This document shows positions 20,222 through 31,335 of a stretch of 64,000 nucleotides of DNA, piece by piece; position 1 is the first letter of the stretch; every line of letters starts with the position of its first letter. The DNA lies in assembly GCA_000953695.1 (NCBI GenBank), contig LN554846.1, positions 434,001-498,000 on the forward strand, in the 5' to 3' direction. Source of the DNA: Aliivibrio wodanis. GTDB taxonomy: Bacteria > Pseudomonadota > Gammaproteobacteria > Enterobacterales > Vibrionaceae. The notes under the pieces were generated by a model that had not been told where the DNA came from, made no database searches, and saw only the letters and a list, made by a program, of their open reading frames with translations. The position numbers and the translations under genes were made by a program.

Positions 20222-21576
20222 TAGCTATGACATTAAGCCAGATCGCCGTCGTTTGTGATGGGCGAATTATTGGTGCAGATTGCCAAATATCGTCCGTTTC
20301 TACGGATAGCCGAAATATAGATAGTGAAGGACTTTTTGTTGCCTTAATCGGTGAGCGATTTGATGCTCATAACTTTGTTGTGACAGCTCAAGAACAAGGA
20401 GCCCTTGCTTTACTTGTTTCTCGTAAAGTTGAATGCTCTCTTCCTCAGGTAATTGTTCAAGATACTCAAAAGGCGTTAGGGTTAATTGCTCAAAATATCC
20501 ATCAACAGTGCGATACATTGACTTTTGCCTTAACGGGAAGTTGCGGAAAAACGACAGTAAAAGAGATGCTTGCTTCAATATTACAAACCTCTGGTAACGT
20601 CTTAGCGACCGCGGGTAACTTTAATAATGAAATTGGCGTGCCATTGACATTATTACGTTCTCAACCAAGTGATGACTTTGCGGTTATTGAATTGGGAGCG
20701 AATCATCAACATGAAATTGCGTACACCACTCGTTTAGCTCGTCCAAATGTAGCGCTAGTGAATAATGTTGCAGCAGCACATTTGGAAGGTTTTGGTTCAC
20801 TAGAAGGTGTTGCTAAAGCCAAAGGTGAAATCTTTGAAGGATTGCAAGAAAACGGTACGGCTATTTACAATTTAGATAGTAATGGTCTACCTAAATGGTC
20901 TGAATTATTTGATGGGAAAAAAGTGTTATCGTTTTCGATGACCGATACCAGTGCAGATTTTTATGCATCAAATATTGAGGTTAATTCTATTGGTGAGCCA
21001 AGCTTTCAATTGCATACCCCTATCGGCAGTACTTTAGTTTCTTTGTCTATTATTGGTAAGCATAATATAGCCAATGCAGTAGCGGCTTCTGCTTTATCGT
21101 TACAAGCAAATATATCATTAGATGACATTCAACAAGGGCTCCAACGATTAGGGAATGTGAAAGGTCGCGTAGCGGTTGAGACATTAGCTTCGGGATTAAA
21201 AGTGATCGATGACACTTACAATGCCAGTGTTCCAGCAGTAAAAGCGGCAATTGATTTGTTAGGGGCTTTTTCTGCTCAGAGGTGGCTTGTTTTAGGTAAT
21301 ATGGCAGAGCTTGGCGAAGAAAGTCTTGCACTTCACCGTGAAGTTGGTGAATATGCTGCCCCATATCAATTTGAGCAAGTACTTACTTTTGGCGATGATA
21401 CGCGAGTGATTAGTGAGCTATGTAATGGTCATCATTTCTCTACTCGGGATACGCTAAATGAATATTTACAGCAAGAATTACAATTAATTAAAAATAATGA
21501 GGTCACCGTGTTAATAAAAGGTGCCAATAGTTCACGTATGAGCGAAGTGGTTTCTGCTCTTAAGGAGTGTCAGTAA
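20218..21576 (+). CDS. murF: UDP-MurNAc-tripeptide:D-Ala-D-Ala ligase MurF
   Basis: MurF adds the D-Ala-D-Ala dipeptide, completing the cytoplasmic pentapeptide precursor. The P-loop is [11 protein letters not shown] near residue 107. The Mur-family D-D-T-Y-N-A-S-P-like segment appears as D-D-T-Y-N-A-S-V near 330. The 452 residues equal the E. coli length. It overlaps murE at the start, and its stop TAA shares one base with the mraY start. Confidence 0.96.
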   Translation: MIAMTLSQIAVVCDGRIIGADCQISSVSTDSRNIDSEGLFVALIGERFDAHNFVVTAQEQGALALLVSRKVECSLPQVIVQDTQKALGLIAQNIHQQCDTLTFALTGSCGKTTVKEMLASILQTSGNVLATAGNFNNEIGVPLTLLRSQPSDDFAVIELGANHQHEIAYTTRLARPNVALVNNVAAAHLEGFGSLEGVAKAKGEIFEGLQENGTAIYNLDSNGLPKWSELFDGKKVLSFSMTDTSADFYASNIEVNSIGEPSFQLHTPIGSTLVSLSIIGKHNIANAVAASALSLQANISLDDIQQGLQRLGNVKGRVAVETLASGLKVIDDTYNASVPAVKAAIDLLGAFSAQRWLVLGNMAELGEESLALHREVGEYAAPYQFEQVLTFGDDTRVISELCNGHHFSTRDTLNEYLQQELQLIKNNEVTVLIKGANSSRMSEVVSALKECQ

Positions 21577-22658
21577 TGATCATCTGGTTATCAAACTTTC
21601 TAGAGCAATATTTTCCGTTTTTTCGTTTATTTGAATACCTTAGCTTTCGAGCTATTCTAAGTATTATCACAGCCCTATCAATTTCATTATGGATGGGACC
21701 AAAGCTAATTCGATGGTTACAGAACCTACAAATAGGTCAAGTAGTACGTGATGATGGCCCTGAGTCTCATTTTAGTAAACGTGGTACACCAACGATGGGC
21801 GGTATCATGATCTTAACCGCGATCACGGTGACAGTATTCTTATGGGCTGATTTAACTAATCCTTATGTCTGGGCGGTTATCTTCGTCTTACTTGGCTATG
21901 GTGCGGTTGGTTTTGTTGATGATTACCGAAAAGTTGTTCGTAAAAATAGCGATGGACTTATTGCCCGTTGGAAATATTTTTGGCAGTCAGTTATTGCATT
22001 AGTTGTTGCTTTTGCTTTGTATGCTTATGGTAAAGATACTGCGGCAACCCAACTTGTAGTTCCGTTCTTCAAAGATGTAATGCCTCAGCTTGGTTTGACT
22101 TATATCCTTTTAACTTACTTTGTTATTGTTGGTACAAGTAATGCGGTAAACCTGACAGATGGCTTAGATGGTTTAGCTATTATGCCAACAGTATTTGTGG
22201 CAGGCGGATTTGCTTTTATTGCATGGGCTACGGGTAATGTACAGTTTGCAAATTACTTACATATTCCACATATTCCACAAGCAAGTGAATTGGTTGTTGT
22301 TTGTGCCGCAATCGTTGGTGCTGGCTTTGGTTTCCTATGGTTTAACACTTACCCAGCACAAGTATTTATGGGCGATGTAGGTTCATTAGCACTAGGTGGT
22401 GCATTAGGTACAATAGCTGTTCTTGTTCGTCAAGAGTTCTTGTTAGTTATCATGGGTGGGGTATTCGTTGTTGAAACCTTATCGGTAATCTTACAGGTTG
22501 GTTCGTACAAGTTACGTGGTCAACGTATTTTCCGTATGGCACCAATCCATCACCATTATGAGTTGAAAGGGTGGCCAGAACCGCGTGTTATTGTACGTTT
22601 CTGGATTATCTCTATGTTATTGGTTTTGATTGCATTAGCGACATTGAAGGTACGTTAA
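21576..22658 (+). CDS. mraY: Phospho-MurNAc-pentapeptide translocase MraY
   Basis: MraY transfers phospho-MurNAc-pentapeptide to undecaprenyl phosphate, making lipid I. It is a ten-helix membrane protein with the conserved [20 protein letters not shown] and [11 protein letters not shown] blocks. The ATG at 21576 (sharing a base with the murF stop, TAATG) gives 360 residues, the E. coli length. An upstream in-frame GTG at 21567 is rejected. Confidence 0.97.
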   Translation: MIIWLSNFLEQYFPFFRLFEYLSFRAILSIITALSISLWMGPKLIRWLQNLQIGQVVRDDGPESHFSKRGTPTMGGIMILTAITVTVFLWADLTNPYVWAVIFVLLGYGAVGFVDDYRKVVRKNSDGLIARWKYFWQSVIALVVAFALYAYGKDTAATQLVVPFFKDVMPQLGLTYILLTYFVIVGTSNAVNLTDGLDGLAIMPTVFVAGGFAFIAWATGNVQFANYLHIPHIPQASELVVVCAAIVGAGFGFLWFNTYPAQVFMGDVGSLALGGALGTIAVLVRQEFLLVIMGGVFVVETLSVILQVGSYKLRGQRIFRMAPIHHHYELKGWPEPRVIVRFWIISMLLVLIALATLKVR

Positions 22659-22659
22659 T

Positions 22660-23985
22660 ATGACTGGCTTTGGTGGTGTTAAAAATGTTGTCGTTGTTGG
22701 CTTAGGTATGACAGGTTTATCTGTTGTGAAGCACTTACTTAGACAACCAGAAGCGTTAATAGTAAAAGTTATTGATACTCGTGAAACACCGCCAGGCCAA
22801 GAAAAATTGCCTGAACAGGTTGATCTACATGCCGGTGGTTGGCAGCAAGCGTGGCTTTTAGAAGCGGACCTTATTGTAACCAACCCAGGTATTGCTCTTG
22901 CTTCTCCTCAATTGCAGCCAGCGATTAAAAAAGGTACGCCAGTTGTTGGTGATATCGAACTTTTCGCTTGGGCTGTAACTGCTCCTGTAATAGCAATTAC
23001 TGGGTCTAATGGTAAGAGCACAGTAACGGACTTAACTGGTGAAATGGCGAATGCCGCCGGTGTTAAAACTGCTGTAGGTGGCAACATTGGTTTTGCTGCA
23101 CTGGATCTTTTAGAGCAAGACGCCGATCTTTATGTGCTTGAGTTATCTAGTTTTCAACTCGAAACGACCTCATCATTAAAACTAAAAGCGGCAGCATTCT
23201 TAAATCTATCTGAAGATCATATGGATAGATATCAAGGCATGGCCGATTATCGTCAAGCTAAGTTACGTATTTTTGATCACGCAGAAGTGTGTATTGTGAA
23301 TCGTGATGACAGAGCTACCTATCCAGACACACAAGATAAAACCGTTAAGAGCTTTGGCTTTGATCAAGGTGATTATGGTTGTATCGAAGTAAATCAAACT
23401 CATTACTTAGCAAAAGGCTCAACAAAAATTCTTGCAACCAATGAATTGGGTTTAGTGGGTAAACACAATATAGCCAATAGCTTAGTTGCGATTGCTTTGT
23501 TGGATGCGGTTGGAATTAATCTTGATTTAACCCTAGAAACATTAAGAACTTACAATGGATTGACACACAGGTGTCAAGTTGTCGCTGATAATCATGACAT
23601 TCGTTGGGTCAATGACTCCAAAGCAACCAATGTGGCAAGTACATTGGCCGCATTGTCTGGTTTGAAAATTGATGGAAAATTACATCTGTTGGTCGGTGGT
23701 GTTGGTAAAGGCGCTGATTTCTCAGAGCTAGCGCCAGCATTAAAAGCATTAAATGTAATGATGTATTGCTTTGGTGAAGATGGAAATCAATTTATTCCGT
23801 TAGATCCTCGTTCTTGTTTATGTAAAACAATGAATGAAGCAATTGACACTCTGTTCCCTACGTTAAGCGCTGGTGACATGGTGATGTTATCTCCAGCATG
23901 TGCGAGTTTTGATCAGTACGCAAATTTCATGGCTAGAGGTGATGCTTTCACTCAACTAGCAAAACAGTATTCAGCTGAGAGTTAA
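22660..23985 (+). CDS. murD: UDP-MurNAc-L-alanine:D-glutamate ligase MurD
   Basis: MurD adds D-glutamate to UDP-MurNAc-L-Ala. The N-terminal Rossmann motif is V-V-G-L-G-M-T-G, and the P-loop G-S-N-G-K-S-T-V-T is near residue 112. The N-D-S-K-A-T-N and S-P-A-C-A-S-F-D blocks of the C-terminal domain are present. The 441 residues match E. coli (438). It starts one base after the mraY stop. Confidence 0.96.
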   Translation: MTGFGGVKNVVVVGLGMTGLSVVKHLLRQPEALIVKVIDTRETPPGQEKLPEQVDLHAGGWQQAWLLEADLIVTNPGIALASPQLQPAIKKGTPVVGDIELFAWAVTAPVIAITGSNGKSTVTDLTGEMANAAGVKTAVGGNIGFAALDLLEQDADLYVLELSSFQLETTSSLKLKAAAFLNLSEDHMDRYQGMADYRQAKLRIFDHAEVCIVNRDDRATYPDTQDKTVKSFGFDQGDYGCIEVNQTHYLAKGSTKILATNELGLVGKHNIANSLVAIALLDAVGINLDLTLETLRTYNGLTHRCQVVADNHDIRWVNDSKATNVASTLAALSGLKIDGKLHLLVGGVGKGADFSELAPALKALNVMMYCFGEDGNQFIPLDPRSCLCKTMNEAIDTLFPTLSAGDMVMLSPACASFDQYANFMARGDAFTQLAKQYSAES

Positions 23986-23987
23986 TT

Positions 23988-25190
23988 TTGATAATTGATC
24001 GTATTAAACAATGGACGTCCCCTGTTCAAGAGTGGTGCTTAACCCCGTCACCTAAAGTGATGTTTGATCGTCAGTTGATTTGGATCGCTCTTGGTTTAAT
24101 GCTAACCGGTTTAGTCATGGTTGGCTCAGCTTCCTTTCCTATTAGTACGCGATTAACTGACCAGCCTTTTCACTTTATGCTTCGTCATATGTTGTTTGTT
24201 TGCTTAGCTTTAGGGGCATCTTCAGTCGTTCTACGGATTAAATTGGATGACTGGTTAAAATACAGTAGCCATCTGTTGCTTATTTCTATTTTATTATTAG
24301 CAGCTGTTTTAGTTGTAGGGAAATCAGTAAATGGTGCTGCTCGTTGGCTTCCATTAGGGATTTTTAACTTGCAGCCAGCAGAAGTTGCAAAGCTGTCCTT
24401 ATTTGTTTTTATTTCTGGTTACCTCGTTCGTCGTCATGGTGAAGTACGAGAGAGCTTTAAAGGCTTTGTTAAACCTCTTTTTGTTCTTATTACTCTAGCG
24501 TTTTTTCTATTGATGCAACCTGATTTAGGAACAACCATCGTAATGTTTGTTACTACTATTGGTATGCTGTTTATCGCAGGTGCTAAGTTATGGCAGTTTA
24601 TTGCGTTAGTAGTTAGTGGTGTTTCTTTAGTTATTGTTCTTATTATTGCAGAACCTTATCGTATGCGTCGTGTCACTTCCTTTTTAGACCCATGGCAAGA
24701 TCCGTTTGGCAGTGGTTATCAGCTCACTCAATCGCTAATGGCATTTGGTCGAGGTAGTTGGTTTGGGGAAGGGCTTGGTAATTCGATTCAAAAATTAGAA
24801 TATTTACCAGAAGCTCATACCGATTTTGTATTTGCAGTAGTAGCAGAAGAGTTAGGTTTTGTTGGTGTTTCTTTAATTCTAATTCTTATTTTTTCTTTAG
24901 TATTAAAAGCACTTTTTATTGGGCGCACGTGCCTGCAGCATGATCAACGTTTTGGTGGTTTTCTTGCGTTTGGTATTGGTATTTGGTTTGCGTTTCAAAC
25001 ATTAGTTAATGTCGGTGCTGCAGCTGGTATTGTACCAACCAAAGGATTAACGTTACCATTGATCAGTTATGGTGGCTCCAGTTTAATTATTATGTCAGTT
25101 GCGGTGTCACTGCTTATTCGTATCGATCATGAATGTCGTGTCTTTTTAGAAAACGAGCCTCCACGGAGCGAAAATGAAGAACAAAAATAA
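23988..25190 (+). CDS. ftsW: Septal peptidoglycan glycosyltransferase FtsW (TTG start)
   Basis: FtsW is the SEDS-family glycosyltransferase that works with FtsI at the septum. It has ten membrane helices and the SEDS blocks G-S-S-V-K-G-A-like [29 protein letters not shown] and P-E-A-H-T-D-F. No ATG is in frame between the murD stop and residue 25 (V-M-F-D-R). The TTG at 23988 gives 400 residues with a short cytoplasmic tail, as in relatives, and has a GAGAG site about 8 nt upstream. It overlaps murG by 17 nt. Confidence 0.94.
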   Translation: MIIDRIKQWTSPVQEWCLTPSPKVMFDRQLIWIALGLMLTGLVMVGSASFPISTRLTDQPFHFMLRHMLFVCLALGASSVVLRIKLDDWLKYSSHLLLISILLLAAVLVVGKSVNGAARWLPLGIFNLQPAEVAKLSLFVFISGYLVRRHGEVRESFKGFVKPLFVLITLAFFLLMQPDLGTTIVMFVTTIGMLFIAGAKLWQFIALVVSGVSLVIVLIIAEPYRMRRVTSFLDPWQDPFGSGYQLTQSLMAFGRGSWFGEGLGNSIQKLEYLPEAHTDFVFAVVAEELGFVGVSLILILIFSLVLKALFIGRTCLQHDQRFGGFLAFGIGIWFAFQTLVNVGAAAGIVPTKGLTLPLISYGGSSLIIMSVAVSLLIRIDHECRVFLENEPPRSENEEQK

Positions 25191-26238
25191 ACGTTTATTA
25201 GTGATGGCTGGTGGTACTGGCGGTCATGTATTTCCCGGATTAGCAGTAGCAAAACAGCTACAAAGTGAAGGATGGGACATTCGTTGGTTAGGTACAGAAG
25301 ATAGAATGGAAGCAGATTTAGTACCAAAGCATGGTATTGAAATCGATTTTATCAAAGTAAAAGGTTTACGTGGCCAAGGCTTCAAAAAGCTACTTGCGGC
25401 ACCATTTCAAATATTAGGTGCGATTTCACAAGCAAAGAAACATATCCAAGCTTGGCAGCCTGATGTCGTATTAGGTATGGGAGGATACGTAAGTGGTCCC
25501 GGTGGTATTGCGGCTTGGTTATCTGGCATTCCTGTTGTATTACATGAACAAAATGCAGTCGCAGGTTTAACTAATCAATGGTTATCTAAAATTGCTAAAC
25601 GTGTATTTCAAGCATTTCCGGGTGCTTTTCCAAATGCGGACGTTGTTGGCAATCCAGTAAGAGAAGATGTATGTCAATTGCCTCATCCTAGCGAACGATT
25701 TGCTGAACGTAGCGGCCCTATTCGTGTATTAATCATGGGAGGCAGTCAAGGTGCCCGTATTCTTAATACGACGTTGCCAGAAGCATTACCGAAACTGAAT
25801 CACTCTGTTGAAATTTGGCATCAAGCAGGTAAAGGCAATCAAGAAACGGTTCATCAAGCATATTGTGATAATGGCATTACAGACGCGAACGTAACAGAGT
25901 TTATTGATGATGTTGCAGCAGCTTATGCATGGGCTGATTTATTGGTTTGTCGTTCAGGCGCATTAACGGTATCTGAAGTTTCAGCAGCTGGTGTTGGCTC
26001 TGTATTTATTCCTTTTATGCACAAAGACCGTCAGCAAGCATTAAATGCTGATCACCTTGTACAGTGTGATGCAGCAAAAATGATTGAACAACAAGACTTA
26101 ACAGTTCAAGGTTTGGTTGATGTATTGAACGGCTTAGAACGAAAAGAATTATTAGAAATGGCATCTAATGCACGTAAATCTGCAATTACTGACGCTGATG
26201 TACGAGTTGCCAATGCGATTAAAGACCTAGCAAAATAA
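25174..26238 (+). CDS. murG: UDP-GlcNAc:lipid I N-acetylglucosaminyltransferase MurG
   Basis: MurG adds GlcNAc to lipid I on the inner face of the membrane, producing lipid II. It is a GT-B fold enzyme with the N-terminal loop G-G-T-G-G-H-V-F-P and the [10 protein letters not shown] donor-domain loop near residue 189. The 354 residues match E. coli (355). The start lies inside the end of ftsW, suggesting coupling. Confidence 0.97.
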   Translation: MKNKNKRLLVMAGGTGGHVFPGLAVAKQLQSEGWDIRWLGTEDRMEADLVPKHGIEIDFIKVKGLRGQGFKKLLAAPFQILGAISQAKKHIQAWQPDVVLGMGGYVSGPGGIAAWLSGIPVVLHEQNAVAGLTNQWLSKIAKRVFQAFPGAFPNADVVGNPVREDVCQLPHPSERFAERSGPIRVLIMGGSQGARILNTTLPEALPKLNHSVEIWHQAGKGNQETVHQAYCDNGITDANVTEFIDDVAAAYAWADLLVCRSGALTVSEVSAAGVGSVFIPFMHKDRQQALNADHLVQCDAAKMIEQQDLTVQGLVDVLNGLERKELLEMASNARKSAITDADVRVANAIKDLAK

Positions 26239-26255
26239 AAGAATTGAGATTTAGA

Positions 26256-27719
26256 ATGATAAAAGATCAAAAATTGCAATTAGCGCAAATTCGAACCATG
26301 ATCCCTGAAATGCGTCGTGTAGAGTGTATTCATTTTGTAGGTATTGGCGGCGCAGGAATGAGTGGTATTGCTGAAGTCCTCTTAAACGAAGGTTATCATA
26401 TTAGTGGATCTGACTTAGCTGAAAATGCAGTCACGATTCGTTTAGCTCAAAAAGGGGCTAACATCTTTTTTGGCCATCAAGAAAGTAACGTTGAAAAAGC
26501 AAGCGTTGTTGTTGTATCGACTGCTATTGACCCAACAAACCCGGAGATTGTAGCAGCGAAAGAAAATCGTATTCCTGTGATTCGTCGTGCTGAAATGTTA
26601 GCAGAATTGATGCGCTACCGTCATGGCATTGCGGTTGCCGGTACACATGGTAAAACAACAACAACAGCTTTAACTACGCAAATTTACTCAGAAGCAGGAT
26701 TAGATCCAACGTTTGTAAATGGTGGTCTGGTTAAAAATGCAGGCACTAATGCTCGTTTAGGCTCAAGTCGTGTTCTTATCGCTGAAGCCGATGAGAGTGA
26801 TGCGTCATTTTTACACCTTCAGCCAATGGTAAGTATTGTTACTAATATTGAAGCTGATCATATGGATACTTATGGCGGCGATTTTGAAGTATTAAAGCAA
26901 ACGTTTATTGATTTTCTTCATAACTTACCATTTTATGGTCAAGCGGTTATGTGCATTGATGATGATGTAGTTAGAGAATTATTACCTCGAGTGAGCCGCC
27001 AGGTTATTACGTATGGTTTTGCAGAAGATGCAGATGTTCGCTTAATTAACTATCGTCAAGTTGCTCAACAAAGCTTCTTTACAGTACAGAGGAAAGATCG
27101 TACTGATTTAGATATTATTCTTAATATCCCCGGAAAACACAATGCTCTGAATGCAACGGCTGCAATTGCAGTAGCAACAGAAGAGGATGTTGAGGATAAA
27201 GCAATTCTATCCGCTCTTTTGAATTTTGAAGGCGCAGGTCGTCGTTTTGACCAATTAGGTGAATTTGAAACCGGTAATGGTTCTGCAATGTTGGTGGATG
27301 ATTATGGACATCATCCAACAGAAGTCGATGTAACAATAAAAGCAGCCCGTGCAGGTTGGAGCGATAAGCGTTTAGTTATGATTTTCCAACCTCATCGTTA
27401 TAGTAGAACTCGTGATTTATATGATGACTTTGCGAATGTACTGGATAATGTAGATGTACTTATCATGCTTGATGTGTACTCTGCGGGTGAAACCCCAATT
27501 GTAGGTGCCGATGGACGAGCATTATGCCGAACTATTCGTGGTCGTGGAAAAATAGATCCTATCTTTGTACCAAATATTGAGGCACTACCTCCAGTTTTGG
27601 CTAATGTCATTCAAGAAGGTGATTTAGTTCTTACTCAAGGTGCAGGTGATATTGGAAAACTAGCAAAACAATTAGCTTCAATGAAATTAAATATTGAAAC
27701 AATGAAAGAGTTTACGTAA
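26256..27719 (+). CDS. murC: UDP-MurNAc:L-alanine ligase MurC
   Basis: MurC adds L-alanine, the first residue of the stem peptide. The N-terminal [10 protein letters not shown] loop and the P-loop [10 protein letters not shown] are present, with F-Q-P-H-R-Y-S-R-T in the C-terminal domain. The ATG at 26256 gives 487 residues (E. coli 491); a TTG at 26244 in the same frame is less likely. E. coli has ddlB next; here ftsQ follows after a 211-bp gap. Confidence 0.96.
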   Translation: MIKDQKLQLAQIRTMIPEMRRVECIHFVGIGGAGMSGIAEVLLNEGYHISGSDLAENAVTIRLAQKGANIFFGHQESNVEKASVVVVSTAIDPTNPEIVAAKENRIPVIRRAEMLAELMRYRHGIAVAGTHGKTTTTALTTQIYSEAGLDPTFVNGGLVKNAGTNARLGSSRVLIAEADESDASFLHLQPMVSIVTNIEADHMDTYGGDFEVLKQTFIDFLHNLPFYGQAVMCIDDDVVRELLPRVSRQVITYGFAEDADVRLINYRQVAQQSFFTVQRKDRTDLDIILNIPGKHNALNATAAIAVATEEDVEDKAILSALLNFEGAGRRFDQLGEFETGNGSAMLVDDYGHHPTEVDVTIKAARAGWSDKRLVMIFQPHRYSRTRDLYDDFANVLDNVDVLIMLDVYSAGETPIVGADGRALCRTIRGRGKIDPIFVPNIEALPPVLANVIQEGDLVLTQGAGDIGKLAKQLASMKLNIETMKEFT

Positions 27720-27799
27720 TTCTTGCTTAATTTAGTTAGAACGCCTAATAAAAAAGCGAATAATAAGATAGAATCTTTATTCTATTAATAATATTCTGT

Positions 27800-27884
27800 T
27801 AAAAGGTTAGATAGAGGGAGTTTCCCTCTCTAATTATTCGATGAATTAATTTTTGACGTCATACGATGGATGTTTTTATATAAT
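27800..27884 (+). promoter_or_regulatory. Hairpin and promoter between murC and ftsQ
   Basis: A hairpin with a G-A-G-G-G/C-C-C-T-C core (27807-27832) lacks a strong T run. Downstream, TTGACG at 27853-27858 and TATATA at 27877-27882 (spacer 18; TATAAT two bases further) form a good sigma-70 promoter, about 40 bp before ftsQ. This suggests ftsQ-ftsA-ftsZ have their own start site here. Inference from sequence only. Confidence 0.55.
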
Positions 27885-27930
27885 CTCAAGTCACTGTAGC
27901 GTTATTTGAAAATGTTATGGTAGGACTAAT

Positions 27931-28704
27931 ATGATTGAGACTACCAAAATGAGTGGTTTATTTTATAATAAAAATATAAAGAAGCATTTACCTGGTATCT
28001 GTTTTCTTTCTTTAGTAGCAATGTTTTCATTATGGCTAGTTATTTCAACAGTAAGTTGGATGACAGATGAAGAAAGATTGCCTTTATCTCATATGATCAT
28101 TCAAGGACAGTTAAAGCACATTACTGCCGATGATATTCGTGAAGCGATAGATTCGATGGATTCCATTGGAACCTTCATGACTCAGGACGTAAATAAGCTG
28201 CAAAATGCATTATTGTCATTACCATGGATAGCTCAAGTCTCAGTTCGAAAGCAGTGGCCTGAGACAATTAAAGTTTTTGTGGTAGAGCATCAACCTGAAG
28301 CGACTTGGAATAATCGTGTGATAGTAAATCCAGAAGGTGTAGTTTTTAATGCACCAATGAGTGATTTACTAGAACCTAAACCAGCGTTATTTGGACCTGA
28401 GTCTAACAGTAAAGATGTGTTGGCTTTTTGGCATCAATTACAAAAACAATTTTCACCATTAAATATGGGTGTTCATAGTGTTGCTTTAACAGAACGTTTA
28501 TCTTGGCAAGTTGTTTTAGATAACGGCATTCGGTTAGAATTAGGCCGTGATGCTCGAGAAGAGCGAGTCGAGCGTTTTATTGCTTTATATAAGCAGTTAG
28601 AAAAACAAATGAATTCGATAGATTATATAGATCTTCGTTATGATACAGGTGCCGCTGTTGGGTGGAAGTCTGAAGACATAGCAGAAGATAAAGAAGAGAA
28701 TTAA
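27931..28704 (+). CDS. ftsQ: Cell division protein FtsQ
   Basis: FtsQ is a bitopic protein linking early and late divisome parts. A cytoplasmic N-terminus is followed by a membrane helix (~23-43), a POTRA domain (~55-125, P-L-S-H-M-I-I-Q-G) and the FtsQ beta domain. The 257 residues are typical (E. coli 276). It is followed after 1 nt by ftsA. Confidence 0.94.
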   Translation: MIETTKMSGLFYNKNIKKHLPGICFLSLVAMFSLWLVISTVSWMTDEERLPLSHMIIQGQLKHITADDIREAIDSMDSIGTFMTQDVNKLQNALLSLPWIAQVSVRKQWPETIKVFVVEHQPEATWNNRVIVNPEGVVFNAPMSDLLEPKPALFGPESNSKDVLAFWHQLQKQFSPLNMGVHSVALTERLSWQVVLDNGIRLELGRDAREERVERFIALYKQLEKQMNSIDYIDLRYDTGAAVGWKSEDIAEDKEEN

Positions 28705-28705
28705 C

Positions 28706-29968
28706 ATGAGCAAAACGCCAGAAGGCAGTATTATTGTTGGTTTAGATATTGGCACAAACAAAATATCCGTCTTAGTCGGAGAAATATTACCTGATGGGCA
28801 AGTAAGTGTAATTGGCTCTGGCTCGTGCACCTCTCGTGGTATGGATAAAGGTGGTGTTAACGATCTAGAATCAGTGGTTAAATCTGTTCAAAGAGCGATT
28901 GACCAAGCTGAGCTTATGGCTGAGTGCACAATAACCTCCGTCTTTATTTCTCTATCAGGTCGACATATAGCGAGCCAAATAGAGAAAGGTATGGGCTCTA
29001 TTTCGGAAGAAGAAGTGACTCAAGATGATATGGATAGTGTGATTCACACTGCAAAATCAGTTAAAATTGGTGATGAGCAGCGTACGTTACATGTTATCCC
29101 TCAAGAGTTCTCTATTGATGTGCAAAAAGGCATTCGAAACCCGATAGGCTTATCAGGAATGAGAATGGAAGTAAGTGTTCATTTAATTACTTGTCATAAT
29201 GATATGGCGCGTAATATCGTAAAAGCGGTAGAGCGTTGTGGTTTAAAAGTTGAGCATGTTATATTCTCTGGTCTTGCATCAAGTAATGCAGTTATTACTG
29301 AAGATGAGCGAGATCTAGGCGTTTGTGTTGTTGATATCGGTGCTGGTACCATGGATATTGCAATTTGGACTGATGGCTCATTACGTCATGCTGAGGTACT
29401 TCCTTACGCTGGTAATGCTGTAACAAGTGATATTGCTTACGCTTTTGGCACGCCATTTAACGATGCCGAGAAATTAAAAGTAAAATACGGTTGTGCTATC
29501 AGTGAGCATATTAATCGTGATGAAACGGTTAATGTACCAAGTGTTGGTGGTCGACCATCAAGAAGTTTACAGCGAAGAATGCTAGCAGAAGTTATCGAAC
29601 CAAGGTATTCTGAGCTGCTAGGTCTTGTGAACCAGCGTATTCTTGCTATCCAAGATAAATTACGCGCTGAAGGAACAAAGCACCATCTTGCTGCTGGTAT
29701 TGTCTTAACTGGTGGCGGATCACAAATTGAAGGTTTGGTAGACTGCGCAGAGCACGTTTTCCAAACTCAGGTTAGAATAGGCCAACCTTTAGAGGTTACA
29801 GGCTTAACAGATTACGTAAAAGAGCCTTATCAAGCAACAGCGGTAGGCCTTTTGCATTACGGTAAAGAAAGTCAATTACATGACGATGAAGATTATGTGC
29901 CAAGTAAGCGCCAATCTTTCACAACCGTAGTAAAGAAATTTAAAAATTGGATACTAAAAGAGTTTTAA
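28706..29968 (+). CDS. ftsA: Cell division protein FtsA (actin-like)
   Basis: FtsA is the actin-like ATPase that tethers FtsZ to the membrane and recruits the divisome. The phosphate-1 loop is G-L-D-I-G-T-N-K, and the phosphate-2 and adenosine motifs V-V-D-I-G-A-G-T-M-D and V-L-T-G-G-G-S-Q are present. The C-terminal amphipathic membrane-targeting helix is F-K-N-W-I-L-K-E-F. The 420 residues equal E. coli. Confidence 0.97.
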   Translation: MSKTPEGSIIVGLDIGTNKISVLVGEILPDGQVSVIGSGSCTSRGMDKGGVNDLESVVKSVQRAIDQAELMAECTITSVFISLSGRHIASQIEKGMGSISEEEVTQDDMDSVIHTAKSVKIGDEQRTLHVIPQEFSIDVQKGIRNPIGLSGMRMEVSVHLITCHNDMARNIVKAVERCGLKVEHVIFSGLASSNAVITEDERDLGVCVVDIGAGTMDIAIWTDGSLRHAEVLPYAGNAVTSDIAYAFGTPFNDAEKLKVKYGCAISEHINRDETVNVPSVGGRPSRSLQRRMLAEVIEPRYSELLGLVNQRILAIQDKLRAEGTKHHLAAGIVLTGGGSQIEGLVDCAEHVFQTQVRIGQPLEVTGLTDYVKEPYQATAVGLLHYGKESQLHDDEDYVPSKRQSFTTVVKKFKNWILKEF

Positions 29969-30001
29969 CCTGAAGCGAACAGGAAGAAACGGAGAGAACA
30001 G

Positions 30002-31231
30002 ATGTTTGAGCCGATGATGGAAATGTCCGACGACGCAGTAATTAAAGTTGTTGGTGTAGGTGGCGGTGGCGGTAATGCTATCGAGCACATGGTACGTGAG
30101 TCAATTGAAGGTGTTGAATTCATCAGTGTGAATACTGATGCTCAAGCACTTCGTAAGACCAATGTAAAGACAGTTATTCAGATTGGTGGAGACATCACAA
30201 AAGGCTTGGGAGCAGGTGCAAACCCACAAGTTGGTCGTGATGCAGCTCTAGAAGATCGTGAAGCGCTTAAAGAAGTATTAGCTGGTGCCGATATGGTATT
30301 TATAGCAGCTGGTATGGGTGGTGGTACCGGAACTGGTGCTGCACCAATTATTGCTGAAGTAGCAAAAGAATTAAATATTCTAACGGTTGCAGTAGTAACA
30401 AAGCCATTCAGTTTTGAAGGTCGTAAACGTCTTGCTTTTGCAGAACAAGGTATTGAAGAGTTATCTAAACATGTTGACTCATTAATTACGATTCCAAACG
30501 AGAAACTTTTAAAAGTACTTGGCCGTGGTATTACGTTATTAGAAGCATTTGCAAAAGCCAATGATGTTCTTCGTAATGCGGTTCAAGGTATTGCTGAGTT
30601 GATTACTCGCCCAGGTATGATCAACGTCGATTTCGCCGATGTTCGTACAGTAATGTCTGAAATGGGACATGCAATGATGGGTAGCGGTATCGCAGTAGGT
30701 GAAGAAAGAGCAGAACAAGCAGCCGAAGAAGCAATTTCAAGTCCATTACTTGAAGATATCGATCTTGCTGGTGCTCGTGGTGTTCTGGTTAACATTACAG
30801 CTGGTCTTGATATGCGTCTTGATGAGTTCGAAACTGTAGGTAATACCGTGAAGGCATTTGCATCAGATAATGCAACTGTGGTTATTGGTACTTCGCTTGA
30901 CCCAGATATGACAGATGAAATTCGTGTAACGGTTGTTGCTACGGGTATCGGAACTGAGAAAAAACCAGAAATCACATTAGTAACAAATAAAACGGCTGCG
31001 CCAATTGCACAACCGACACCTCAAGTGAAGCCAAAGATTGAAACGCCGGCAGAACCTGTGGTAGAAAAATCGGCACAAAATGTGCAAGTGACTAAACCTG
31101 TACCGCAACAACCTGCACCATCTACATCGCCAGCGGCGGGGGTTCAGAATGCAGGTACAGCACAAACGAAACCAGATCAGAAGGAAGATTATTTAGATAT
31201 TCCTGCGTTTTTACGACGTCAAGCTGATTAA
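30002..31231 (+). CDS. ftsZ: Cell division protein FtsZ (tubulin-like GTPase)
   Basis: FtsZ polymerises into the Z-ring. The tubulin signature G-G-G-T-G-T-G is at residues 106-112, and the T7 loop N-V-D-F-A-D-V is present. A Pro/Gln/Thr-rich linker (~317-390) leads to the conserved C-terminal peptide [10 protein letters not shown], which binds FtsA, ZipA and ZapD. The 409 residues are usual for vibrios. It has a GGAGAGAA-type ribosome binding site. Confidence 0.98.
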   Translation: MFEPMMEMSDDAVIKVVGVGGGGGNAIEHMVRESIEGVEFISVNTDAQALRKTNVKTVIQIGGDITKGLGAGANPQVGRDAALEDREALKEVLAGADMVFIAAGMGGGTGTGAAPIIAEVAKELNILTVAVVTKPFSFEGRKRLAFAEQGIEELSKHVDSLITIPNEKLLKVLGRGITLLEAFAKANDVLRNAVQGIAELITRPGMINVDFADVRTVMSEMGHAMMGSGIAVGEERAEQAAEEAISSPLLEDIDLAGARGVLVNITAGLDMRLDEFETVGNTVKAFASDNATVVIGTSLDPDMTDEIRVTVVATGIGTEKKPEITLVTNKTAAPIAQPTPQVKPKIETPAEPVVEKSAQNVQVTKPVPQQPAPSTSPAAGVQNAGTAQTKPDQKEDYLDIPAFLRRQAD

Positions 31232-31279
31232 TTAACCACTTAGCGATTTGGTTTTATAGAAAATTATGTGCTACTATGC

Positions 31280-31303
31280 CAAACCAATTTTCGGATTGGT
31301 TTG
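31280..31303 (+). other. Hairpin between ftsZ and lpxC
   Basis: A perfect 9-bp inverted repeat, C-A-A-A-C-C-A-A-T/A-T-T-G-G-T-T-T-G, with a T-T-T-C-G-G loop, lies midway between ftsZ and lpxC. No T run follows, so it is more likely an mRNA processing or stability element, or an operator, than an intrinsic terminator. Confidence 0.45.
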
Positions 31304-31335
31304 ATATTGAGCATATTTAAAGTTGGGATGAGCAT

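Noticed and set aside
31280-31303. A-C-C-A-A-T/A-T-T-G-G-T arms upstream of lpxC as a PdhR box
   Set aside because: The arms are in the opposite order from the PdhR consensus (ATTGGT-N3-ACCAAT) and the centre is 6 bases, so it is a hairpin, not a PdhR operator.
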